The position numbers and the translations under genes are program-made. Source: a virus. From it: a DNA stretch of 47,605 nt. The stretch spans positions 1 to 47,605 of IMG/VR virus record IMGVR_UViG_3300035670_000352, one strand, 5' to 3'. Below, one piece after another: positions 31,115 to 39,787 of the stretch (position 1 is its first letter; each line of letters begins with the position of its first letter). The notes beneath the pieces were generated by a model that ran no database searches, was not told the DNA's origin, and saw only the letters and a list, made by a program, of their open reading frames with translations.

Positions 31115-33433
31115 ATGGAAAAAAATATTAATCCAGAGATCAATAGATTAAATATGGAGACTTCTAGAAACGCAGCAGATTCTCTTAGAGGATGGGCTGG
31201 ACTAGGATCAGAAAAAAAACCTGTTGCATCTACTTTCCTTGGCGGCTCAACAGCTCAAATGCTTAAAGAATCGCAAAACTTTGATATTTCAGGACAGCCT
31301 AAAAACAGCGTTGTTTTTAGTTTTGGTCTAGTTAATACGGTTTCTGCTTTAAAAAATTCTTCTTTAGGTGATCTCCCGGCAGGAAAAATACTTTTAGAAA
31401 AATACGAGCACTTATTATTAGGAAAAGGTATTTCTGAAGCTTTTGTATTGGAAGGCTTTTTAAATGATCTTAAGTCATTTTCTTGGGAAAATTCAGTAGT
31501 TCCTGTTTTAGAAAATTTAGAAAGAATCTTTGAAAATAGAAGAAGAGAAATAGAGGTTGTTAAAACATACGAATCTATTAAGAATGCACCAGGAAGAGAA
31601 CTTTTTTCCGATGCTACTAAACAAATGAAATCGTGGTTGCTTGCAGAAAATAAATCAAGTGATACCCTAATCCACGGCCTTAAAAGCTTTGGATTTAATC
31701 CTATGGTTAGAAACTTGGTTAGCTTTCTATCTCTTTATGAAAATGATAACAGCGGTAAATTTCATGTAGGTTTTGATAACAATGTTTGTAAAATAGATAA
31801 TTTATATTCACCGATATCAGTTAACGAAAATGAGACATTATTTTACTCCTCTGGTAAATTTTTAAAGATCGATCACGAATCTGGAATTATCCAAGAATGT
31901 AACATGGATGAAGTACCAGCTGAACTTGCCGATAAGGCTCAAATAGTTAGCGATAGGGACGTAAAAATCGACAACAATAAGATTTCATTAAATATTGGAA
32001 ACAATAAGGTAGAGATAGTATTTACGAACGAATCTAAGGAAGTTTACTTCGACGGTAAAAGAATAAACGAAGAGGATCTTCCCGTTGCAGTTAGTGTTAG
32101 CACTAATAACCTTTTAGAAAGCTCTAACCATAAGATCAGTAAAGCAGTTTTTGTAGCTAAATCTGCTGAAGATATTGTTGATATCGATTTTGGTAAGAAG
32201 ATAAAATCTAAAGTATACGAGAACGTAGAAGTTAATTTATTTAAAACTGAATCAGGAATTTATGTTCAAACCGTTAATCCAGCAATGAGATTAAATAAAA
32301 TCTACGAAGCAAATGCAACACAGGCTATTAAAATTGTTAAAGATTTTATTAAATATGACATCTCTGAATCATTAACAGAATTCTTAGAAGGAGAAGAAGC
32401 TTTCCTAAGCGTAATGAAAAACGATAAGAATGAAATAGTTAAAAACGTAGAGATCTTAGAAAATCAGCTTAGAAAATTAGATATAGCTAAGAGAGAAAAT
32501 CCTTTACTTGCTAACTCTGAAGAACTTATCACATTAGAAGAAGGGATTCATAATGAAATTTCGTCTCTACAAGATAGATGGAACCAAATCAATCTTGAAA
32601 TTTCCAGATTCGAAAACAGAGCAAAAGAGGTTCCTTCAGTTAATGAAGATCTAGGTTATCCGATTGATACTGAGGTTAGAATCAAAAGAAATGGAAATAA
32701 AGGTAGAGTGATTGGAGTAGATGGAAGCTCTAAAACTTATACTATTCTTTTTAAGGAAGGTAAAACTGGAGAATATTTCTTTTCGGATGTTGAAGATCTA
32801 GAGGACGAAATTGACAGATATGACATTAAAGCTCCAGATCTTGATTTAGAATACACTAATGAATCTAACCAGAACTTTGCAAATGCTCCAGGTAATAGAG
32901 GGGGATCACACAAGGATTCTAGAATAGAGGCTCTTTCTAAAAAACACATGGCACATGCACCTGATAAAAAAACAGGTTCTTCTGCTAAGTTTATAAACAA
33001 CGAGAAAGGCACAATGGCAGGTTTACCTAAGAGTGGTAAATCAGCGCCTTTAACAGGAAGAGGGGTTAAATCTAAATCTTCTAACATGGCTGATCTTCCT
33101 AACAAGGGAAAAGGTGGAAGCGGTAAAAAGTTTATAGATAATTTAGAAAACCTAGATCTTGCTAAAGCACCTAGTGCTTCCCTAAAAGGATCTGCTAAAT
33201 TTATTCAAGACCTTAAGAATATGAATTTAGCTACTCTTAAAGAGAGTCAAAAAAATTCACACATCGAAAAAGCACCTAAAGGTAAATCAGAAAAGTCTAA
33301 GAAATTTATCGAGGATGAGGATGATTTTAACTTTGCAGATGCTCACGGAAACAGTAAAAAGAATGGAAAAAGATTTGCAGAAAACGATAAAGTAGCAAAC
33401 CTTTCCTCTGCACCGAAGACAAAAAAAAAGTAA
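31115..33433 (+). CDS. Large repeat protein of unknown function, probably extended by -1 frameshift
   Basis: 772 residues. An N-terminal part (1-200) is helical (RNAADSLRGWAGLGS, ILLEKYEHLLLGKGISEAF); about 200-400 is beta-rich; about 430-510 is helical; DTEVRIKRNGNKGRVIGVDG at about 525-545 looks like a small KOW/SH3-type barrel. Residues from about 585 to the end carry 7-8 copies of a degenerate ~23-residue unit, N-[FLM]-A-x-[AL]-P, a Lys/Gly/Ser-rich stretch, then K-[KR]-F-I. It ends in nine A's and TAA, and the -1 frame continues with good coding sequence. It precedes the late sigma gene. A capsid-interior or scaffold-like role is possible; not recognised. Confidence 0.7.
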   Translation: MEKNINPEINRLNMETSRNAADSLRGWAGLGSEKKPVASTFLGGSTAQMLKESQNFDISGQPKNSVVFSFGLVNTVSALKNSSLGDLPAGKILLEKYEHLLLGKGISEAFVLEGFLNDLKSFSWENSVVPVLENLERIFENRRREIEVVKTYESIKNAPGRELFSDATKQMKSWLLAENKSSDTLIHGLKSFGFNPMVRNLVSFLSLYENDNSGKFHVGFDNNVCKIDNLYSPISVNENETLFYSSGKFLKIDHESGIIQECNMDEVPAELADKAQIVSDRDVKIDNNKISLNIGNNKVEIVFTNESKEVYFDGKRINEEDLPVAVSVSTNNLLESSNHKISKAVFVAKSAEDIVDIDFGKKIKSKVYENVEVNLFKTESGIYVQTVNPAMRLNKIYEANATQAIKIVKDFIKYDISESLTEFLEGEEAFLSVMKNDKNEIVKNVEILENQLRKLDIAKRENPLLANSEELITLEEGIHNEISSLQDRWNQINLEISRFENRAKEVPSVNEDLGYPIDTEVRIKRNGNKGRVIGVDGSSKTYTILFKEGKTGEYFFSDVEDLEDEIDRYDIKAPDLDLEYTNESNQNFANAPGNRGGSHKDSRIEALSKKHMAHAPDKKTGSSAKFINNEKGTMAGLPKSGKSAPLTGRGVKSKSSNMADLPNKGKGGSGKKFIDNLENLDLAKAPSASLKGSAKFIQDLKNMNLATLKESQKNSHIEKAPKGKSEKSKKFIEDEDDFNFADAHGNSKKNGKRFAENDKVANLSSAPKTKKK
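32868..33430 (+). repeat. Degenerate ~23-residue protein repeats (A-x-A-P ... K-K-F-I)
   Basis: Units begin NFANAPGN, HMAHAPDK, TMAGLPKS, NMADLPNK, DLAKAPSA, IEKAPKGK, NFADAHGN and ANLSSAPK, most followed by [SG]-x-K-[KR]-F-I and acidic residues. Spacing is 22-24 residues. DNA copies have diverged, so selection acts on the protein motif. Confidence 0.7.
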
Positions 33434-33681
33434 ATAGACAATCAATAAGTGAGTCTATTGCCAAAGACCCAGACGAGGGAGTTGGTAATAGACTCAATTT
33501 TGTTTTAGACGATTTGAAAAATTGTTTAGAAAAAATAAAAGAATTAGAAACTTCTAGTGAAGAAAACGGTAAGATAGGTATAGACACAATTAGAGATTCG
33601 AGGAAAAATTTGGAAGAATTAAGGGTTAATTTAGAGCAACAAATAGAAAAACTCCAAAATAATATTCCACAACAAGAATGA
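33430..33681 (+). CDS. Frameshift-dependent coiled-coil extension of the repeat protein
   Basis: The -1 frame is open from 33391 to TGA 33679-33681. After the A tract (33421-33429) it encodes 83 residues (SISESIAKDPDEGVGNRLNF, DDLKNCLEKIKELETSSEEN, NLEELRVNLEQQIEKLQ), a good coiled coil. It contains no ATG or GTG; the first TTG is at 33514, well inside. The stop overlaps the ATG of the late sigma gene as ATGA, typical of real coupled genes. A-AAA-AAG TAA at 33424-33433 is a classic -1 slip site; transcript slippage on A9 or a one-base sequencing error would also join the frames. Fusion length about 855 residues. Confidence 0.6.
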   Translation, partial: VNRQSISESIAKDPDEGVGNRLNFVLDDLKNCLEKIKELETSSEENGKIGIDTIRDSRKNLEELRVNLEQQIEKLQNNIPQQE

Positions 33682-34034
33682 TATACGTAAAAAACAAAGA
33701 GCTAAAACGAGCTCTCCTCGAAAGCAAAGAAAAAGGTCAGTTAACCGACGAGACCGTTAAAATGTTTACTCTTATAGTAAACGGGATGTCTAAGACACAT
33801 TCTTATAGAGATAATGAAGACAGAGAAGATTGCATATCCTCTGGTTTAGAAGATCTTGTTAAGTATTGGAACAGATACGATCCAGAAAAATCTGACAATC
33901 CTTTTGCCTTTATATCTCAAATAGCACATAATGGAATGAAAAAGGGATGGAAAAAAATACATCCGCCTAAATCTCCTAAGACTATTCCATTTTCAAGAAT
34001 AGTAAGAGAAGAAAATTCCAATTATAATGTATAA
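33678..34034 (+). CDS. 55: Late-gene sigma factor, gp55-like
   Basis: 118 residues. Similar to the N-terminal two thirds of T4 gp55 (185 aa): IYVKNKELKRALLESKEKG (T4 YVNNKELLQAI), VNGMSKTHSYRDN, EDCISSGLEDLVKYWNRYDPEKSDNPFAFISQIAHNGM (T4 [20 protein letters not shown]), here cited as the YDPEKSDNPFAFISQ block, then a KKIHP basic end. This is the minimal sigma region 2 that reads TATAAATA late promoters with the sliding clamp and gp33 in T4. The T4 clamp-binding tail is not evident here. It starts inside the upstream stop (ATGA). Confidence 0.82.
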   Translation: MIYVKNKELKRALLESKEKGQLTDETVKMFTLIVNGMSKTHSYRDNEDREDCISSGLEDLVKYWNRYDPEKSDNPFAFISQIAHNGMKKGWKKIHPPKSPKTIPFSRIVREENSNYNV

Positions 34035-34036
34035 TT

Positions 34037-34522
34037 GTGGATATAAAAAAATTAAAACCCAGGGGCAATTGGAAATCCGGTAAATACACCCCGGTTAATC
34101 CAGAAAAGTATATTGGGGATATCTATAATATAATCTATAGAAGCTCCTGGGAAAGAAAATTTTGTCAGTATTGTGACGTTAACCCAAACATAACTAAATG
34201 GAGTTCGGAACCCACGGGAATTCCTTATTGGAGTCCAATAGATAAAAAAGAGCACAAATATTTTGTAGATTACTACATTCAAGTAAAGAAAGGTGAAGTT
34301 CTAGAAAACTGGTTGATAGAAATAAAACCAGAAGAACAATATGCACTTCATAAAAGACCTAAAGAGCCTTTAGGAAATCTAACAGAAAAAAAAGTAAGGT
34401 CTTATAACGAAAAACTCAAAACGTGGATAACAAATAGAGCTAAGTTTGAAGCAGCAACTAGATTTGCTGAATCTAGAGGATACAAATTCGGTGCTATCAA
34501 CGAAAGCTTTATAATGAGATGA
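34037..34522 (+). CDS. 4: Head completion nuclease, gp4/gp50-like
   Basis: 161 residues from GTG 34037, two bases after the previous stop. Matches T4 gp4: KYIGDIYNIIYRSSWERKFCQYCDVNPNI (T4 KYRGDPKKITYRSNWE), WSSEPTGIPYWSP, YFVDYYIQV, and WLIEIKPEEQ, an E-x-K of the PD-(D/E)XK type, followed by KFEAATRFAESRGYKF (T4 KWKAAQSLAEKRGIKF). gp4 finishes DNA-filled heads before tail joining. T4 gp4 is about 150 residues, so the length fits. Confidence 0.85.
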   Translation: MDIKKLKPRGNWKSGKYTPVNPEKYIGDIYNIIYRSSWERKFCQYCDVNPNITKWSSEPTGIPYWSPIDKKEHKYFVDYYIQVKKGEVLENWLIEIKPEEQYALHKRPKEPLGNLTEKKVRSYNEKLKTWITNRAKFEAATRFAESRGYKFGAINESFIMR

Positions 34523-35115
34523 TCCAACCTTTTAGACAAAAATTTAATGATTATAAACTTTCAGTGTCCGGATTATCTTCACTTCCTGAGGAATCTTTTA
34601 TGCACTGGGTAAAAAATTATATCAATAAGGATTCCCAGTTTAATCCTTTAAATTTTTTACAAGGAAAAGTTTACTCCTTTGCTTACAATGATAAGCTAGA
34701 ACCTGGTAAAAAATTCATAAATAAAAGACCAGTGATATTTTTTACCGGATATGATAACTACGAAAAGAAAAATCTATTTAATGGATTAGATCTAGTTTTA
34801 ATATCCCCAATTTTTAGATTAGCATTTTTCGAAAGAGTACAAAGTGTATTTCAGGATCAGATAGAAAGAAACTTAAAAAAAGAAGAAATGGGAGAGGGCA
34901 AGGATCAAGCTCCCCTTAGAACTGAATATCAAATAATGGAAATAATTCTTAAAGGAATCCCCTATAAACATGCGTATAGATCATGGGATTTGAAAAAAGT
35001 TAAGGATGTTATGGAAATTCCTTTTGAAGATTGGACTAGAATAGTATATCTGGATACCCGATCAATTGAAGGGACCCAGTTAAATGAGATATATAATAAA
35101 AATTCACAAGTCTAA
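34519..35115 (+). CDS. Unknown protein between head completion and portal genes
   Basis: 198 residues, overlapping gene 4 (ATGA) and ending on the first base of the portal ATG. A beta-rich first half (GKVYSFAYNDKLEPG, RPVIFFTGYDN, NGLDLVLISPIFRLAFFERV) and a helical second half. The R-P-V-I-F ... G-x-D-L pattern recalls small proteins next to head genes in T4-like phages, but I cannot name it. Virion assembly role inferred from context. Confidence 0.6.
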   Translation: MIQPFRQKFNDYKLSVSGLSSLPEESFMHWVKNYINKDSQFNPLNFLQGKVYSFAYNDKLEPGKKFINKRPVIFFTGYDNYEKKNLFNGLDLVLISPIFRLAFFERVQSVFQDQIERNLKKEEMGEGKDQAPLRTEYQIMEIILKGIPYKHAYRSWDLKKVKDVMEIPFEDWTRIVYLDTRSIEGTQLNEIYNKNSQV

Positions 35116-36728
35116 TGGCTGGATTTACCGACGATAAAAAATCATTCTTTAGCTCTATTATAGATAGCATAAAGAAAGTAGGTAGTTTTGGGATGGCCTA
35201 TGAAGATCTTGTTGTAAAGAATTCTCAAGCAGTAGGTATAACAGAAGCTCAATTTCTGCAAAAGGGAGGAATTAAAGATGAATCATTCCTATTCGGTTTA
35301 AGGAGAGCAGACACTACTACTAAACAGTATATAGCTTATTTTGATAAGGACTACAAGAACAAAAGACATTATTTACAAGGATTTGCACAGAATCCAGAAA
35401 TTGAGTTCATATTAGACACAATATGTGATGAGTCTATAGTTTATGATGAGAAAAACTTTTGGGCTTACTTCTCATTTATGCAGCACGATGACGTTGATGA
35501 GGAAACATACGACAAAGTTCAAAAGAGATACAAAGAAATTTATAACTTATTTGGATTCAATCAGGATATTTCCGCCTGGCATTTATTTAGAAAGTTTTTA
35601 GTAGATGGTATAATAGCATTTGAAATAGTTTTTGATAAGAAGGGAAAAAATATAGTCGGATTTAAGGAATTAGACCCTTGGTCTTTAATACCAACGGTAG
35701 AAGCACAGCCGGATGGTTCTTTTATTGATATATGGATACAGTATCCTGATAATCCATCACTGACAAGAAAGCTTTATGATTCGCAGATAATTTATATAAG
35801 TTATGCTAAAGGGGGAGGAACATCCTCACGAGTTAGCTATTGTGAAAGAATGATTCGCTCTTTTAATCTCTTAAGAATAATGGAGCACACAAGAATTATT
35901 TGGAACGTGATGAACTCGTCATACAGAATGGCGATGACAGTTCCTATTGGCACTAGATCGCCTCAAAAAGCAAAACAAACGCTAGGAGAGTTAATGTCTA
36001 TATACAAGGAAGATATAAGACTTAATACAGACAGTGGGGAATTAAGCATAGATGGTAGGCCGAAGATTCAATTCTTTAAGAATTATTTAATGCCTTCATC
36101 TCCTAATGGTACACCAGATATACAACCACTCCCTGGCGGCGGTGATGCCACAGCATTCTCTGACACCACAGTTCTTAAATACTTTGCTAATAAATTAAGG
36201 ATGGATTCTAAAATTCCTGCTACTAGGTTTGGTAGAGAAGAATCAGGATCAGAAGGAACTATAACTTTTACAGCAGAGGGACTAGATCAAGAGGAAGTAA
36301 GGTTTGGTAAATTTATAAATAGATTAAGATCAATTTACCAAGAGATATTAATGAAGCCACTTTGGGTTCAATTCTGTTTAGATTTTCCACACCTGAAAAA
36401 GGACTATATAATAAAATCTGAATTTGGTCTAGACTATGTAAAAGAAAACATGTTTAGAGAAGCCAAAGAAATGGAGGTTTTAACAGCAAGAAAAGATCAG
36501 GTAATTAAGATATCTGCCCTTATGAATTCTGCAGGAAAAAAATACTTCAGCATGGATTTCTTGGTTGATAGATGGCTAGGAGTAAAAGGACAAGATTTAA
36601 TTAGTAATAAAAAAGCTAAAGAGAAAGCTGCAGAAGCTAAAAAGAAAGCTGCAGAAGCTGAAGCAGGAGCTACTGGAGCAGAAGGAGCTACTGGAGCAGA
36701 AGGAGGCGGAGACGAATTTACACTATAA
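35115..36728 (+). CDS. 20: Portal protein, gp20-like, copy 1
   Basis: 537 residues (T4 gp20 524). Portal family core: IEFILDTICDESIVYDEKNFW, WHLFRKFLVDGIIAFEIVFD, GFKELDPWSLIPTVE, QIIYISYAKGGG, RSFNLLRIMEHTRIIWNVMNSSYRMAMTVPIG (quoted here as RIIWNVMNSSYRMAMTVPIG), TLGELMSIYKEDIRL and DGRPKIQFFKNYLMP, then QEILMKPLWVQFCLDFP. Forms the twelve-fold ring at the packaging vertex. The C-terminus ends in an unusual collagen-like EAGATGAEGATGAEGGGDE tail. A second complete portal gene follows. Confidence 0.92.
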   Translation: MAGFTDDKKSFFSSIIDSIKKVGSFGMAYEDLVVKNSQAVGITEAQFLQKGGIKDESFLFGLRRADTTTKQYIAYFDKDYKNKRHYLQGFAQNPEIEFILDTICDESIVYDEKNFWAYFSFMQHDDVDEETYDKVQKRYKEIYNLFGFNQDISAWHLFRKFLVDGIIAFEIVFDKKGKNIVGFKELDPWSLIPTVEAQPDGSFIDIWIQYPDNPSLTRKLYDSQIIYISYAKGGGTSSRVSYCERMIRSFNLLRIMEHTRIIWNVMNSSYRMAMTVPIGTRSPQKAKQTLGELMSIYKEDIRLNTDSGELSIDGRPKIQFFKNYLMPSSPNGTPDIQPLPGGGDATAFSDTTVLKYFANKLRMDSKIPATRFGREESGSEGTITFTAEGLDQEEVRFGKFINRLRSIYQEILMKPLWVQFCLDFPHLKKDYIIKSEFGLDYVKENMFREAKEMEVLTARKDQVIKISALMNSAGKKYFSMDFLVDRWLGVKGQDLISNKKAKEKAAEAKKKAAEAEAGATGAEGATGAEGGGDEFTL

Positions 36729-36732
36729 AATA
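36724..36732 (+). promoter_or_regulatory. TATAAAATA box overlapping the end of the first portal gene
   Basis: Spans the TAA stop of copy 1 and leads into the ATG at 36735. A promoter or strong ribosome entry site here could give the second portal its own expression level. Confidence 0.35.
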
Positions 36733-36734
36733 AA

Positions 36735-38375
36735 ATGGCTGGATTTTTAGATAATTTAGGAAAAATAAACCCCAATGTCTCTAGGATATTAAAAACTATT
36801 AGTGGTCTAGGGTCTTTTGGGATGGAATATAAAGACATGGTTATCCAAGACTCTATGGCAATCGGTGTATCCGAAGCCAATATGAGGGAAAGATTCGGAT
36901 TTAGTGATACTGACGAAGATTTTATCTATAGCATAGCAGCCCAGGACACATCTAATAGAAAATACATAGCATACTTCGACAAAGACTATCCATTCAAAAG
37001 GGATTTTCTTAGAACTTTTGCTTTAAATGCAGAGATAGAATACATCTTAGACACTATATGTGACGAAGCAATAGTTTATGACGAAAAGAATTTCTTTTGT
37101 CATCCAGCCTTAATGAACATGGATCTTAAAGATGATGTAATAAAAGCTCTAAGAAATAATTTTAGAAAACTATATGTATTACATAACTTTGCCAACGGGC
37201 TTACTGGGTGGCAATATTTTAGACAACTAATAGTAGAAGGATTTCTTGCCTTTGAAATAATATACTCTAATGACGGAAAAGAGATAGTAGGCTTTAAAGA
37301 ATTAGATGCAGTTAGTTTAACTCCCGCTGTGGAGAAGAAACCAGACGGGACTAGAGAAACTATCTGGTGGCAATATTACGGTGAAACTGTAAGACAAAGA
37401 AAACTTCTTGACGCACAAGTTATCTACATATCTTATGCTAAAGCAAATGTAGTTTCTAGGGTTTCCTATACTGAAAGACTTATAAGATCTTACAACCTAC
37501 TAAAAATCATGGAGCACTCCCGTATAATATGGAACGTGATGAATGCTCAGTATAGGATTAAAATGACGGTTCCTATCGGAAGCAAAGCTCCGCAAAAAGC
37601 TAAAGAAACATTAGGGGAACTTATGTCTGTCTATAAAGAAGATATTAAGCTTGATACCACCTCAGGAGAGCTATCAATAAACGGTAGACCTGATATACAG
37701 TTTTATAAAAACTATTTATTTCCTCAACAGGGAGGTGAATCTGTTAAAATAGAAACATTAAATGCACAGGGTCCAAATCTAAATATTATGGACTCGGTGG
37801 TTTATTTCTATAATAAATTAAGACAAGATTCTAAAATTCCTTATAATAGATTCTCATCTAGATTTGGGGTTGGATCTAACAATGTATTTAAAACTGCTGC
37901 AGATGGAGCAGAAAGAGACGAAGTTAGATTTGCTAAGTTTATAACACGACTCAGGTCTATATTTCAGGAGATCGTTGTTAAACCCCTATGGATTCAAATG
38001 TGTCTAGATTTTCCAGATCTTAAAAATGATTCGGAATTTAGAAGTCAGATAGGTGTTAAATTTGAGAGCGATAACATATTCGGGGAATCTAGAGAGATAG
38101 AGCAATTAATAAAGAAAATAGATTTTATAACATCCATGGGGGAAATCAAAGAAACTGTAAACGAAGAAGAAGTACAGTTCTTTGACCAGGATTTTATGAT
38201 AGAGAGATGGCTAGATTTATCATACGATGATATACAATTGAATAAGTCGTATGTAAAAAAAGCTGAAGAAGCTGGAAAATCTGCAGCAACTGGAGCAACT
38301 GGAGGAGCAGGAGCAGAAGCATCAGGAGGAGCAGAAGCTGCAACAGGAGGAGCAGAAGCTGCAACGGGAGCTTAA
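36735..38375 (+). CDS. 20: Portal protein, gp20-like, copy 2
   Basis: 546 residues, aligned with copy 1 throughout: both start MAGF, share SFGM-Y-D-V, KYIAYFDKDY, IEYILDTICDEAIVYDEKNF, GFKELDAVSLTPAVE, VIYISYAKANVVSRVSYTERLIRSYNLL (seen as VIYISYAKA and RLIRSYNLL), RIIWNVMNAQYRIKMTVPIG and KPLWIQMCLDFP. No frameshift or internal stop, so both copies look functional. The C-terminus is an Ala/Gly/Thr-rich tail (AATGATGGAGAEASGG and repeats). Which copy forms the ring, or whether they mix, cannot be read from sequence. Confidence 0.92.
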   Translation: MAGFLDNLGKINPNVSRILKTISGLGSFGMEYKDMVIQDSMAIGVSEANMRERFGFSDTDEDFIYSIAAQDTSNRKYIAYFDKDYPFKRDFLRTFALNAEIEYILDTICDEAIVYDEKNFFCHPALMNMDLKDDVIKALRNNFRKLYVLHNFANGLTGWQYFRQLIVEGFLAFEIIYSNDGKEIVGFKELDAVSLTPAVEKKPDGTRETIWWQYYGETVRQRKLLDAQVIYISYAKANVVSRVSYTERLIRSYNLLKIMEHSRIIWNVMNAQYRIKMTVPIGSKAPQKAKETLGELMSVYKEDIKLDTTSGELSINGRPDIQFYKNYLFPQQGGESVKIETLNAQGPNLNIMDSVVYFYNKLRQDSKIPYNRFSSRFGVGSNNVFKTAADGAERDEVRFAKFITRLRSIFQEIVVKPLWIQMCLDFPDLKNDSEFRSQIGVKFESDNIFGESREIEQLIKKIDFITSMGEIKETVNEEEVQFFDQDFMIERWLDLSYDDIQLNKSYVKKAEEAGKSAATGATGGAGAEASGGAEAATGGAEAATGA

Positions 38376-38378
38376 CCG

Positions 38379-38397
38379 AAAACTTCTTTAGTTTTTT
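38379..38397 (+). terminator. Weak terminator-like hairpin after the portal genes
   Basis: AAAACT (38379-38384), loop TCTTT, AGTTTT (38390-38395) followed by TT. A+T-rich and short, so weak; it lies in an 86-base gap that also holds TATAATATTTAAAT before the ligase gene. Confidence 0.35.
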
Positions 38398-38461
38398 AGT
38401 ATAATATTTAAATCCTTTTTATTATTAAAATCGATTTTCTATATTAGCTAAAAACAGATAA

Positions 38462-39787
38462 ATGCAGAAAGAACTTAGAATCCTGTTAGAGATAGAGAAC
38501 GCAACAGGAAACGGATCACAAAAAGTCAAACAAGATCTTATAAAAAACAATTACTCTAAGGAACTAGAATATCTCCTTAAGGTTTCTCTTGATCCATTCC
38601 TTACTACAAAATTACACAAGCTTCCTGTTTTACCCGACTCGCCTTACCTTGTAGAGTCTGGTGATATTTTTGATCGATTTAAAGATCTTACTAAAAAACT
38701 TTTTGAAGCACCCGCAGCTAACGACAAGTTAAGAGAGGAAGCATTTGAACTAGTTAATTGCTATCCATTATCTTTAGAAGAAAGAAAGATTTTGTCTAAA
38801 GTTTTAACAAAAAGATTAAACATAGGAATCGGTGCTAAGCTAATAAACAAAGCTTTTAATAAAGAAGTTATACCAGATCCCAGTTTAATGCTTGCACAGG
38901 ATGACGAGGATGAAATAAAAAAATGGGATTCTATAGTTTGTGAAGAGAAATATGATGGGGTAAGAGTAATTGCTTTTGTCTCTGGGGAGGAAGTAAAATT
39001 TTATACCAGAGCATTTAATGAAATACCTAATCAATACTTAAAAAAGATTGCGGACGAATGTTTGATATTAATTAAAAACTCCGGGCTACAAGGAGAATGG
39101 TTTTTTGATGGGGAACTTACCGACTCCAATAGAAAAAGCGTTTCTGGTAAAGTCACCCAAATGTTAAAGGGTAAACCAGCGGAATCTATAGGAGATGATC
39201 TATTTTATAATGTTTTTGATCTTGAAGATGCGGAAACACTTAAAAGAGGTAAAGGCATTGTTCCTTTCGACGTAAGGAGAGGCACATTAGAGGGTGTTTT
39301 TGTAACGTATAAGACGACTTCGCTCACCCTCGCAGATTCTTTCTTAACTACTGAAAAAGAAGACATATACGCTTACTATAAGAAAATTGTAGATCAAGGA
39401 GGAGAGGGCGTTATCCTTAAAAATCCTGAGCATGTATACGAATGCAAAAGATCTAAAAATTGGATCAAGTTAAAAGAGGTTAACGATTGTGATTTAATTA
39501 TTACTGGCTGGTACCCAGGTGAGGGAAAGAGAGAGGGATTCATAGGAGGATTTTACTGTGAAGATTCTTCTGGTACTGTTAAGGTTAAAGTTGGTGCAGG
39601 ATTTACGGATCAGGATCTTAAAGATCTTAGCGAAAATCCAGATTCTCAAATAGGTAAGGTTTGTGCTATACAGTACAACGTCATAATAAATGATAAGAAT
39701 GATAATTGGTCATTGTTCCTACCGAGATTTATCGAGATAAGAAACGATAAAGATTCAGCAGATAATATGAGAGGTTTATGTAAATAG
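38462..39787 (+). CDS. 30: ATP-dependent DNA ligase, gp30-like
   Basis: 441 residues (T4 gp30 487). An N-terminal helical domain (1-150), then nucleotidyltransferase motif I CEEKYDGVRVI with adenylated Lys163, motif III FFDGELTD, motif IV EGVILKNPEHVYECKRS, motif V WIKLKEV, and a C-terminal OB fold (KVKVGAGF, LFLPRFIEIRNDK). Seals nicks between Okazaki fragments and in recombination intermediates. First gene of a replication block with the clamp loader and RNase H. Confidence 0.94.
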   Translation: MQKELRILLEIENATGNGSQKVKQDLIKNNYSKELEYLLKVSLDPFLTTKLHKLPVLPDSPYLVESGDIFDRFKDLTKKLFEAPAANDKLREEAFELVNCYPLSLEERKILSKVLTKRLNIGIGAKLINKAFNKEVIPDPSLMLAQDDEDEIKKWDSIVCEEKYDGVRVIAFVSGEEVKFYTRAFNEIPNQYLKKIADECLILIKNSGLQGEWFFDGELTDSNRKSVSGKVTQMLKGKPAESIGDDLFYNVFDLEDAETLKRGKGIVPFDVRRGTLEGVFVTYKTTSLTLADSFLTTEKEDIYAYYKKIVDQGGEGVILKNPEHVYECKRSKNWIKLKEVNDCDLIITGWYPGEGKREGFIGGFYCEDSSGTVKVKVGAGFTDQDLKDLSENPDSQIGKVCAIQYNVIINDKNDNWSLFLPRFIEIRNDKDSADNMRGLCK

